This document shows, in pieces, positions 17,514-25,656 of a stretch of DNA of 64,000 bases. The stretch is from Okeania sp. SIO1I7 (GTDB lineage Bacteria > Cyanobacteriota > Cyanobacteriia > Cyanobacteriales > Microcoleaceae): positions 89,826 through 153,825 of the forward strand of contig JAAHGF010000020.1 of the NCBI GenBank assembly GCA_010672585.1. The letters are read 5' to 3'. The notes beneath the pieces are model-generated. The model saw nothing but the letters and a program-made list of their open reading frames with translations. It searched no databases and had not been told where the DNA came from. Each line of letters opens with the position of its first letter. Position 1 is the stretch's first letter. The position numbers and the translations under genes were made by a program.

Positions 17514-18998
17514 ATGCATAATAGGTTTACACAGGAAGATAACAACGTCCCCAATGAAGCGACAAATAGGTATAACTCTCTAAGACCTTGGAATTTTTTT
17601 ACACAACAAGTCAATAACGTCCTTGAGCTAGCTTTCGATGAAGCCAAACACTTGAATCATAGAGAAATAGGGCCAGTACATCTGCTTTTGGGTTTAATCA
17701 GGCAGGAACAAGGTTTAGCGGCGCAGGTACTTAGAAGCGCTGGTGTTAAGTTAGAAAATGCCCGCTTAGAGGTTGAAAAAATACAGAAACGAGGAACAGT
17801 ATCTTACAACAAAGACCTGGACTACGATCCATATACCAAAGAAATATTGGGTTTTTCTCAAGATGAAGCAGAGAAGTTAAAAGAGTCTAAAATTGACACC
17901 GAACATCTATTACTAGCTTTACTGAGGCAGTCAGAAGAAAGGGTAATCAAAGTTTTGCAGAATTTAGGAGTTAGTCCCGCTCAATTGCGGAATCAAGTTT
18001 TCGGTAGGTTAAAACCAGCTCATCTGACGGCATCCCAACCAATTTCTACTTCTGCTAATTCTAGTGAAACAAACTCAAATAACTACCTACCTCTGATTCA
18101 GGAAATACTTAAGTATCCAGAAGGTTCCCTGGCAAAAGTTATTAAGAATTACCCAGGTACTGTCAATCCGGAGTTAATAGAAAATATGGCTACTATGGCT
18201 GCAATATTAGAACAAGAAGGTAATACTAAAGGTGCTAAGGTTTTAAGAGGACTCATTGCTCCTAGAACGGAGGAAGCTACTGATCGCTCAGAAATTCCTG
18301 TTGTTAATGTACCTGAACCCGTTCAAAAGTCTACTCCACCAGAGGAACAAGCTACTAAATCTGAACCGATAGAATCTCCCGTTTCTCCTGAAGACTTTGA
18401 ACCAGTATCTAGTCTACTAGAAGTGCAAGCTATTGAACCTGAGTTGATGGAATTCTTCCCTCCCTCAAATCAAGATATGGAGAACTTCCCGCGTTTGTTA
18501 CTTAAGGAAAGTTTAGTGAACAAAGGTAACAAGCAAGTAGTACACAATTTTTTAGGAGAAAATTTGGATAAGTTAAACGATCGCTTTCCTGAAGCGTTGC
18601 AGAATTGGTTTCATCAGACTTTGCCCAATGTAGGGGATACAAGGAAGCAAGAGTTTCTCAAGAGAGTTACTAATATTAGCGATATAATTAGAACATTTGA
18701 TGGAGGAGTGCGGGGGATTAATTTGGAAATTGCTCTGACTGGATACAATATTGTAGCTTCTATTCTGACTCCGACTGAAACTCCTAAAGATTGGGCGGAT
18801 ATTCAGAACTGTTTGGGTTTAACTTACTTGGAAATGATTCGGGGAGAACGCCGTGAGAATTTGCAGAAGGCGATCGCTTGTTTTGATATAGCCTTGAATT
18901 TTTACAAAAAAGAGGAATGTCCTGAATTGCAAAATATTCGTGAGAATGCCAAAAAAGCGAGAACTGAACTTAGGAATATACCACAAAAGGAAGAATGA
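17514..18998 (+). CDS. Clp_N domain protein fused to a CHAT-type TPR region
   Basis: A 494-residue protein. Residues about 20-160 are a double Clp_N repeat like the N-domain of ClpC (NNVLELAFDEAKHLNHREIG, GPVHLLLGLI, then DTEHLLLALLRQSEERVIKVL). A long Pro/Glu-rich linker follows (about 250-310). The C-terminal part (about 340-490, GENLDKLNDRFPEALQNW... and NCLGLTYLEMI) is the helical/TPR segment that in cyanobacteria usually precedes CHAT caspase-like peptidases; no peptidase is present. No ATPase domain exists, so this is not ClpC. It could be an adaptor that uses Clp_N to bind substrates or arginine-marked proteins. The ATG is preceded by GGAG. Confidence 0.78.
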   Translation: MHNRFTQEDNNVPNEATNRYNSLRPWNFFTQQVNNVLELAFDEAKHLNHREIGPVHLLLGLIRQEQGLAAQVLRSAGVKLENARLEVEKIQKRGTVSYNKDLDYDPYTKEILGFSQDEAEKLKESKIDTEHLLLALLRQSEERVIKVLQNLGVSPAQLRNQVFGRLKPAHLTASQPISTSANSSETNSNNYLPLIQEILKYPEGSLAKVIKNYPGTVNPELIENMATMAAILEQEGNTKGAKVLRGLIAPRTEEATDRSEIPVVNVPEPVQKSTPPEEQATKSEPIESPVSPEDFEPVSSLLEVQAIEPELMEFFPPSNQDMENFPRLLLKESLVNKGNKQVVHNFLGENLDKLNDRFPEALQNWFHQTLPNVGDTRKQEFLKRVTNISDIIRTFDGGVRGINLEIALTGYNIVASILTPTETPKDWADIQNCLGLTYLEMIRGERRENLQKAIACFDIALNFYKKEECPELQNIRENAKKARTELRNIPQKEE

Positions 18999-19001
18999 GC
19001 A

Positions 19002-19082
19002 GCTAGACACGGATTCGGGCACGGATAAACGGATTAATCATTTTCCATCATCCGTGTATCTGTGGCAAAATCCTTGTTTAGC
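19002..19082. repeat. 81-bp palindromic element, copy 2
   Basis: Begins 4 bp after the stop of the Clp_N gene. Ends GCTAGACACGGATT and AATCCTTGTTTAGC are inverted. May double as a transcription terminator. Confidence 0.85.
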
Positions 19083-19151
19083 TTTTTTTGAAGTTAATTC
19101 AGCAATGTCTGCTATAATATTAGTATTTTATTGATATAAAAAGTTGGAAAT

Positions 19152-19472
19152 ATGACTCAAACAATACGCAGAAAAGTACCCAGAGGTACACCAATATATG
19201 GCGATCGCCCCCCTCTTTCCCCAGAGGAAATAGCCAGACGCGAAGCAGAAAAAGAAGCTTTTGGCCGTCGGTGTCGGGAAATTTTTTGGCGAGTTTATCC
19301 TGATTTGGTGAAAGAACATTACGACTGGTTTATTTATATCGAACCCGATAGTGGAGATTATTTTATGGATCGCGATCGGGATGTTGCCCGCCAAAAAGCT
19401 CAACAAAAACACCCCGGTGCTTTATTGATGGCAATGTGCGTCAATGAAACAGGAGCAGTTGGGAAAATATGA
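19152..19472 (+). CDS. conserved small protein paired with a retropepsin-like protease
   Basis: A 106-residue charged protein (RRKVPRGTPIYGDRPPLSPEEI..., AEKEAFGRRCREIFWRVYP, then YIEPDSGDYFMDRD). Its end overlaps the next start by 4 bp (ATGA), so the two are co-translated. I have a sense of this pair recurring in cyanobacteria, with the second gene an aspartyl protease. The first has no named domain that I can see. Toxin-antitoxin-like behaviour is possible but unproven. Confidence 0.75.
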   Translation: MTQTIRRKVPRGTPIYGDRPPLSPEEIARREAEKEAFGRRCREIFWRVYPDLVKEHYDWFIYIEPDSGDYFMDRDRDVARQKAQQKHPGALLMAMCVNETGAVGKI

Positions 19473-19843
19473 TTCAAGGATACTTTGGTAGTAAAGGTGA
19501 GCTATTTTTTGAAATAGAGCTAATAGCTGCCGACGGTTCGAGAATAATAGTTGATGCTTTGCTAGATACTGGTTTTACTGATTGGTTAGCAGTAGATACT
19601 CAAGATGTAGAAAGTTTAGGATGGTTTTTTCAAGAACAAGAAGAAAAGCAGACAGCATTGGGAGTGGCAACTTTTAATTTGTACCAAGGTGCAGTTTGTT
19701 TTGATGGTCAAGAAATGAAGATTCCTGTTGTTGTTGGTAATGGAATACCAGAGATTTTAATCGGTTTGTCTTGGCTGGAAAATCGGCGCTTGGTAGTGGA
19801 GAGAAAATCTGGTATTCTTACTTTAGAGAGCTTTTCTGATTAA
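19469..19843 (+). CDS. retropepsin-like aspartic protease
   Basis: A 124-residue single-domain aspartyl protease-like protein. The active-site signature is VDALLDTGFTDWLAV near residues 27-41 (D-T-G), and the family's hydrophobic second motif is EILIGLSWLE near 97. Retropepsins act as dimers, each giving one Asp. It is encoded in overlap with the upstream 106-residue protein. Substrate unknown. Confidence 0.82.
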   Translation: MIQGYFGSKGELFFEIELIAADGSRIIVDALLDTGFTDWLAVDTQDVESLGWFFQEQEEKQTALGVATFNLYQGAVCFDGQEMKIPVVVGNGIPEILIGLSWLENRRLVVERKSGILTLESFSD

Positions 19844-19899
19844 TGAAAACTACTGTAGAAAGATTTGCAATGGAGGCAGGCGATCTTTTTCAGTTATCA

Positions 19900-19986
19900 G
19901 TAGATAGGCACAGATAAACAGATTTATCATTTTCCATCATCCGTGCATCCGTGGCAAAATCCTTGTCTTGCCCCCTGTCTAGCTCT
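19900..19986. repeat. 81-bp palindromic element, copy 3 (left end altered)
   Basis: Shares CACAGATAAACAGATT and CATCATCCGTGCATCCGTGG with copies 1 and 2; the right end CTGTCTAGCTCTG is kept. It is preceded by one heptamer repeat, CAGTTATCAG. Confidence 0.75.
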
Positions 19987-19993
19987 GTTATTC

Positions 19994-22900
19994 TCACCGA
20001 CAACGTTCAAGATTTTTTCGCACCTTAATAGTATGAGGATGTTCCCCACCTAATTTTTGCTCTAAAATATCTAGTGCTTCTTTGTACAAAGGTTCCGCTG
20101 CTTTGTATCTCCCTTGAGAACAATACAACAAAGCCTGGTTGTTGAGGAGGGTGGCAAGATATGGATGATTTTCCGGTAGAGCCTCTTTGACGATTGCGAT
20201 CGCTTGTTGATACAAAGGTTCCGCTGCTGCGTATTTTCCTTGAGAACGATATAATCCTGCTAAACTGTTGAGGTGGGTGGCCAGATATGGATGATTTTCT
20301 GGTAGGGCAATCTTGTCGATAGCGATCGCTTCTTGGTACAATGGTTCTGCTTCTGCATATCTCCCTAGAGAACGATGTAGTTCTGCCAAGCTATTCAGGT
20401 GGGTGGCTAGGGATCGATGATTTTCCGGTAGGGCAGCTTTGTCGATGTTGATCGCTTCTTGGTACAATGGTTCCGCTGCTGCGTATTCCCCTTGAGAACA
20501 ATAGAATAAAGCCAAGCTGTGGAGGTGGGTGGCTAGGGATGGATGATTTTCCGGTAGGGCAGTTTTGTCGATTTCGATGGCTTGTTGGTATAAAGGTTCT
20601 GCTGCTTCGTACTTCCCTTGAGAATAATATAATGCTGCTAGACTGTGGAGATGGGTAGCCAGGGATTGGTGATTTTCGGGTAAGGCAGTGTTGTCGATTT
20701 CGATGGCTTGTTGGTACAAAGGTTCTGCTGCTTCGTATCTCCCTTGAGAATAATATAAATTTGCCTGGTTGTTGAGGTAAGTGGCAAGATGTGGATGGTT
20801 AGGAGATAGAGCAACTTTGGCGATATCGATCGCTTGTTGGTACAATGGTTCGGCTGCTGCGTATTTCCCTTGAGAATAATATAATGTTGCGAGGGCGTTG
20901 AGATGGGTAGCTAGGGATGGATGATTTTCGGGTAAGGTAGTTTGGGCGATGTGGATGGCTTGTTGGTACAAAGGTTCTGCTGCTGTGTATTTCCCTTGAG
21001 AATGATACAGTTCTGCTTGTTTGTGGAGGTCGATGGCAGGGGGTAGATGATTTTCCGGGAGGGGGTTAGTTTGTTTAGGCATTGGTTCTGGTGTTTCATG
21101 TTTGCCTTGAGATTTATCTAATTCTGTTTGCTCGTCGATGTCGATGGCAGGGAATGGATGATTTTCCGAGAGAGGGTTTTTGTCCATTTCTGTAGTTTCT
21201 TTAGGCATTGGTTCTGCTGATTTGTGTTTGCCTTGAGAACGATATAATTCTGCCAGGTTGTTGAGGAGAGTAGCAAGATATGGATGATTTTCGGGTAAAG
21301 TGATTCTGAGGATTTGAATGGCTTCTATAAATAATGGTTCCGCTGCTGCGTATTTCTCTTGAGAATGATATAATTCTGCCAGGTTGTTGAGGGAGGTGGC
21401 AAGGTCGGGATGATTTTCGGGGAGAGCAATTTTAAGGATTTCCGTGCCTTGTTTGAACAAAGGTTCTGCTGCTTCGTATTTCCCTTGAGAATGATATAAT
21501 TCTGCCAAGTTGTTGAGGGGCTTGGCAAGGTCGGGATGATTTTTGGGTAAAGCAATTTTGTTGATTTCGATAGCTTGTTGGTACAAAAGTTCTGCTGCTT
21601 CATATTTCCCTTGATAATAATATAATTCTGCCAGGTTGTTGAGGGAGGTGGCAACCAAGGGGTGATTTTCGGGTAAAGCGATTTTGAAGATTTCGATAGC
21701 TTGTTTCAATAAAGGTTCTGCTGCTTCGTATTTCCCTTGAGAAGAATATAATAAAGCTAGGTTGTTGAGGTTAGCGGCACGTTGGGGATGGTTTTCGGGT
21801 AAGGCGATTTTGACTATTTCAATGGCTTGTTGGTACAAAGGTTCTGCTGCTCCGTATTTCCCTTGAGAACGATATAATTCTGCCAGGCAGTTGAGATAAG
21901 AGGCAAGGTCAGGATGATTTTCAGGTAAGGCGATTTTGACTATTTCAATGGCTTGTTGGTACAAAGGTTCTGCTGCTCCGTATTTCCCTTGAGAACGATA
22001 TAATTCTGCCAGGCAGTTGAGGCTGGTGGCGCGTTTGGGATGATTTTCGGGTAAAGCGATTTTGACTATTTCAATGGCTTGTTGGTACAAAGGTTCTGCT
22101 GCTCCGTATTTCCCTTGAGAACGATATAATTCTGCCAGGCAGTTGAGATAAGAGACAAGGTCAGGATGATTTTCAGGTAAGGCGATTTTGAAGATTTTGA
22201 TGGCCTGTTTGAACAAAGGTTCTGCTGCTTCGTATTTCCCTTGAGAACAATATAAATTTGCCAGGTTGTTGAGGGAGGTAGCAAGATACGGATGATTTTT
22301 GGGTAAGGTGACTCTGAGGATTTTGATTGCTTGTTTGTACAGTGGTTCTGCTGCTTCGTATTTCCCTTGAAAACAATATAAATTTGCCAAGTTGTTAAGG
22401 TTGCTGGCCCGTTCAGGATGATTTTCAGGTAAGGCGATTTCGATGATTTTGATGGCTTGTTTCAATAAAGGTTCTGCTGCTTCGTATTTCCCTTGAGAAC
22501 AATATAAATTTGCCAGGTTGTTGAGGTTGCTGGCCCGTTCGGGATGATTTTTGGGTAAGGCGACTTTGTTGATTTCAATAGCTTGTTTGAACAAAGGTTC
22601 TGCTGCTTCGTATTTCCCTTGAGAACAATATAAATTTGCCAGGTTGTTGTAGATAGTCCCAACATCATGATTATCTTTACCTAGCCGTTTTTCTACTATT
22701 TCTCTACCCTTCTCTAACCAAGGTTCTGCCTGTGGATATAATCCTTGACCCTGATAGAAGAAACTTAATTGAGCAAAAGGAACAATCAAATCATTATCAC
22801 TCAAATACTCAGTCAAATGTTCCGCCACTTCCGTAATATGGGGAATATAAACCTCAAATTCCTTAACTTCCTCAAGTGTAATGTTCTTAGGAATTTCCAG

Positions 22901-24184
22901 CGCCTGCTCCGCCATCACCCGACAAAAACTACGTTTCCATTCCTCCACAGACTCAAACTGCTGCAACTTACCCACCATAAACTTTCTAATCAGTGGGTGT
23001 AACTGATAGATATCTTTATCCTTCCATTCCAGCAAACTTAAATTCAACAACACATCATCTCGTATCCCCTCCAAATCTCCCTGCTCCACTTCCGACAAAC
23101 ACCTTTCCACTAAAATCCAAGGAATAGGAGCAGCAGCAAACAAACTCAACCTACATCCTACCTCCTTTTCCTCCTTATCCAACTCTTCCCAACTCAACTC
23201 AAAAGCCGCTTCCACCCCACGTTGAGCAGTCATATCCCGAAAAGCATCACCCTTGCGGTCTTTTTTTTGCAGAGCGCGGTGTTTTAAATCCAACCTTTCC
23301 CGCATTTTCACCAAAGATAAATCCCGGTTTCGCTTCAAATACCGCCCCACCAACTCCAAACCCAAAGGCAAATAACCCAACTCAAAACAGAGCAACCTTG
23401 CCACATCTGCCTCCCCTTGAATGCGCTCCTCCCCAACCAAAGAAACCAATAATTCCAGAGCAGCACCCTCATCCAAAACCTCCAACTGTAATTGTTGCCA
23501 AGATTCTGCCAACCATTGTTTACGAGTAGTCACCAAAACCTTAAACCGAGGGTTGCTAGGCAGAAGTTCAGCAATTTGCTCATACTCTGCCACATCATCA
23601 AATACGATTAAAACATCAGAAGAAATCCCCCTCCCGTCCCCCGGTGCGATCCCCCTCCCGTCCCCCTTTCTAAGGGGGAAGCCAGATGTATCCCCCCCTT
23701 GGTAAGGGGGGTTAGGGGGGATCGTCTTCTCCTGCATATTCCGACTTCTATCCCTCGCGATCCCCCTCCCGTCCCCCTTAGAAAGGGGGAAGCCAGATGT
23801 ATTCCCCCCTTGGTAAGGGGGGTTAGGGGGGATCGTCTTCTCCCCTCGTTCCCTAGTATTAGGGGGAATAGGCCATTTACTCCAACAGAAACTAATCTTC
23901 TCCTCCACACTCAGATCGTCAGGCAGGATCAGACCCAAATGCACCCTAGCAAAACTAAGAAACTGCAATACCACATCCTCATCTCGTGCCCGCAACCAAC
24001 ACACCCCACCAGGATAAGTGCCTTTTTGCCAATGAGACCGAGCATATTGGAGAGCAAGTTCAGTTTTGCCAATACCTCCCATCCCAGAAATAGAAGATAT
24101 GGCAACCTTTTCTGTTTGTTGTAACTGTTTGTGCAGAGTAGCTAATGCTTTGTCACGCCCCACAAATTTTACCACTCCACTCAA
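19994..24184 (-). CDS. NB-ARC STAND NTPase with 21 TPR units; carries an in-frame repeat insertion
   Basis: 1396 residues. NB-ARC P-loop GMGGIGKTE is at about 34-42 and Walker B VLIVFDDV at about 191-198. Between them, residues about 105-189 are a Pro/Gly-rich insert with the phrase IPPNPPYQGG twice, which is an intergenic CCCCC repeat translated. From about 490 to the end are 21 kinesin-light-chain-type TPR units of 42 residues (LNNLAELYRSQGKYEAAEPL type); units 12 and 13 are degenerate. STAND proteins of this build sense ligands or phage proteins through the repeats and are often immune sensors. The only plausible start is TTG at 24184. Upstream the same frame is open for 19 codons to a TGA that ends the 166-residue protein at 24245, so the two are probably one split gene. 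Confidence 0.85.
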   Translation of the reverse strand: MSGVVKFVGRDKALATLHKQLQQTEKVAISSISGMGGIGKTELALQYARSHWQKGTYPGGVCWLRARDEDVVLQFLSFARVHLGLILPDDLSVEEKISFCWSKWPIPPNTRERGEKTIPPNPPYQGGNTSGFPLSKGDGRGIARDRSRNMQEKTIPPNPPYQGGDTSGFPLRKGDGRGIAPGDGRGISSDVLIVFDDVAEYEQIAELLPSNPRFKVLVTTRKQWLAESWQQLQLEVLDEGAALELLVSLVGEERIQGEADVARLLCFELGYLPLGLELVGRYLKRNRDLSLVKMRERLDLKHRALQKKDRKGDAFRDMTAQRGVEAAFELSWEELDKEEKEVGCRLSLFAAAPIPWILVERCLSEVEQGDLEGIRDDVLLNLSLLEWKDKDIYQLHPLIRKFMVGKLQQFESVEEWKRSFCRVMAEQALEIPKNITLEEVKEFEVYIPHITEVAEHLTEYLSDNDLIVPFAQLSFFYQGQGLYPQAEPWLEKGREIVEKRLGKDNHDVGTIYNNLANLYCSQGKYEAAEPLFKQAIEINKVALPKNHPERASNLNNLANLYCSQGKYEAAEPLLKQAIKIIEIALPENHPERASNLNNLANLYCFQGKYEAAEPLYKQAIKILRVTLPKNHPYLATSLNNLANLYCSQGKYEAAEPLFKQAIKIFKIALPENHPDLVSYLNCLAELYRSQGKYGAAEPLYQQAIEIVKIALPENHPKRATSLNCLAELYRSQGKYGAAEPLYQQAIEIVKIALPENHPDLASYLNCLAELYRSQGKYGAAEPLYQQAIEIVKIALPENHPQRAANLNNLALLYSSQGKYEAAEPLLKQAIEIFKIALPENHPLVATSLNNLAELYYYQGKYEAAELLYQQAIEINKIALPKNHPDLAKPLNNLAELYHSQGKYEAAEPLFKQGTEILKIALPENHPDLATSLNNLAELYHSQEKYAAAEPLFIEAIQILRITLPENHPYLATLLNNLAELYRSQGKHKSAEPMPKETTEMDKNPLSENHPFPAIDIDEQTELDKSQGKHETPEPMPKQTNPLPENHLPPAIDLHKQAELYHSQGKYTAAEPLYQQAIHIAQTTLPENHPSLATHLNALATLYYSQGKYAAAEPLYQQAIDIAKVALSPNHPHLATYLNNQANLYYSQGRYEAAEPLYQQAIEIDNTALPENHQSLATHLHSLAALYYSQGKYEAAEPLYQQAIEIDKTALPENHPSLATHLHSLALFYCSQGEYAAAEPLYQEAINIDKAALPENHRSLATHLNSLAELHRSLGRYAEAEPLYQEAIAIDKIALPENHPYLATHLNSLAGLYRSQGKYAAAEPLYQQAIAIVKEALPENHPYLATLLNNQALLYCSQGRYKAAEPLYKEALDILEQKLGGEHPHTIKVRKNLERCR
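23648..23843. repeat. two copies of an 85-bp C/G-run repeat inside the STAND gene
   Basis: Copies at 23648-23732 and 23759-23843 share GATCCCCCTCCCGTCCCCCT, GGGGGAAGCCAGATGTAT and TTGGTAAGGGGGGTTAGG. Related intergenic sequences lie at 36977-37054 and 43960-44160. The insertion keeps the reading frame. Confidence 0.9.
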
Positions 24185-24244
24185 AGGCAGGTTTTGTGGA
24201 GGTTGGGTACTTTCCTTTGTCGGTGCCCCTCCCGACGACTTCAG

Positions 24245-24745
24245 TCAAAAGTGAACACCACCATGAATGGTACTACCTTTAAATGCCTCCGGACTACCCA
24301 CAATAGCTCCAGTGTCAACAGTATTATTTTCACTATCAACAACCTTACTTCCACTAATAGTGCTGTGCTGAAACAAAGCACCAATTTTCTCAGCAGTTAC
24401 CCCTTGAGACTTTATTTCTTCCAACTTCGCCTCAAGATTTTTCACATCTTCTGGATATTCCTCTTTAGCAACGGCAACCACATTCATAATATCCTGCTTA
24501 AATTCCGGGTTTTGATTGGCCACCGCCTCCATTTCCCGTATCGCTGCCCCAAAATCTTCAGGAAAAGGATTTTCTTGTGCAGGTTTCAAAGCACGGAAAG
24601 TATTCGCAGGCATTCCTTTTACCCGTTGCCATAACTTAACCAATTGTTCCGTAGTCTTTTCACCTAAACCTTCCCCTGTCTTTTCCACATATTTAACTAA
24701 AAAAGGATAGGCGATCGCTACTACACTTAATTCTACAGGTTCCAT
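24245..24745 (-). CDS. N-terminal effector-type domain, split from the STAND NTPase by TGA
   Basis: A 166-residue protein, MEPVELSVVAIAYPFLVKYVEKTGEGLGE..., a short hydrophobic or helical start like the N-termini of cyanobacterial NB-ARC/TPR proteins. It ends HGGVHF, then TGA, then 19 sense codons in the same frame (..APTKESTQPPQNLP) lead directly into the STAND ORF. In relatives such a Pro-rich linker joins the two parts, so a nonsense change is likely. Alternatively the two are separate, translationally coupled genes. The confidence given is for the coding call; the fusion idea is about 0.6. Confidence 0.7.
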   Translation of the reverse strand: MEPVELSVVAIAYPFLVKYVEKTGEGLGEKTTEQLVKLWQRVKGMPANTFRALKPAQENPFPEDFGAAIREMEAVANQNPEFKQDIMNVVAVAKEEYPEDVKNLEAKLEEIKSQGVTAEKIGALFQHSTISGSKVVDSENNTVDTGAIVGSPEAFKGSTIHGGVHF

Positions 24746-25046
24746 TTTTGATACTCCTTGCTAAATAATTAAAAATTATAGCGAATTTCATCTGTAGGAG
24801 TGAATGGCCATTCACCCCTACAAGGTTTTGGTTGTGGCTATGTTCATAATTATTCAAGTCTTCACCTGTAACTTTAAAAGTTTAATTGAGTTCTTCAAAC
24901 TCTTTACAAACAGCAAGAAAATTCTGGGGTAAATTATTTGTTACAGTCATAGTTAAAAATAATGTTAATTTTTACAATTATTACCATTAGGATAGTATTC
25001 TACTAAAGTCAATAAAGTTAAACAATTAAAAATGGAGTATTAAATT
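24746..25046. other. gap with a 28-bp palindrome and a 22-codon frame
   Basis: Holds a palindrome GTAGGAGTGAATGG/CCATTCACCCCTAC at 24794-24821. On the minus strand at 24884-24952 a 22-codon frame MTVTNNLPQNFLAVCKEFEE.. lacks a clear ribosome-binding site and may be a remnant. Confidence 0.5.
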
Positions 25047-25526
25047 ATGTCTGACATAGAACAGGACGCTAAATTGTGGTTGCATGGTGAAACCTATGGC
25101 TTTAAAAGTCTCCCACCAACTAAAGACCATGAAACAATTATTAAATCAGTTCTTATTTGTGCAAAAGGAGATGGAGTACTAGCACCAGAAGAAAGAAATT
25201 GGATTGTTGGTCGTGCTGCTGCACTCGGCAGTGACGGATATGAACTAGCAAAAACTTACCCAGCAGATGAGGATTTAATTGATGTTTTAAGTCAAGCATC
25301 TGCTGTGAATAATGCTGGTCGTCGTACAGTTATTTATCTTGCTATTAAGACTTGTGGTGCTGATGGAGAATTACACCCAGATGAAATGGCTAAAATTTAC
25401 CAAATAGCAGAAAAACTGGGATTGGCAAAAGATGTTGTTGATTCTCTCAAGGAACTTTGCCTTGAGGAAGCTGGAGTGCGAGAAAAACGGATAGGTCTGT
25501 TGTTCCCTGATGGTGCTCCTTACTAA
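25047..25526 (+). CDS. TerB-like protein
   Basis: A 159-residue acidic protein that resembles the TerB tellurite-resistance fold. It has two similar helical halves, each with a GDGxLxPEE-like loop: AKGDGVLAPEERNWI near 45 and CGADGELHPDEMAKI near 115, which in TerB bind metal. The C-terminus LLFPDGAPY is a conserved-looking tail. Such single-gene cyanobacterial TerB proteins have no known function. The gene stands alone, convergent with the carotenoid oxygenase. Confidence 0.6.
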   Translation: MSDIEQDAKLWLHGETYGFKSLPPTKDHETIIKSVLICAKGDGVLAPEERNWIVGRAAALGSDGYELAKTYPADEDLIDVLSQASAVNNAGRRTVIYLAIKTCGADGELHPDEMAKIYQIAEKLGLAKDVVDSLKELCLEEAGVREKRIGLLFPDGAPY

Positions 25527-25656
25527 ACTTGATTGCTAAACATTAGATTATTGGAGTGAGAGCGGGTTCATCTGATAATTTGTAACGCCATTAATTTAAT
25601 GTGGAACCCGCTCCTACTATTGCAACATTTTAGGCGTGTCACGCCACTACTAATAC

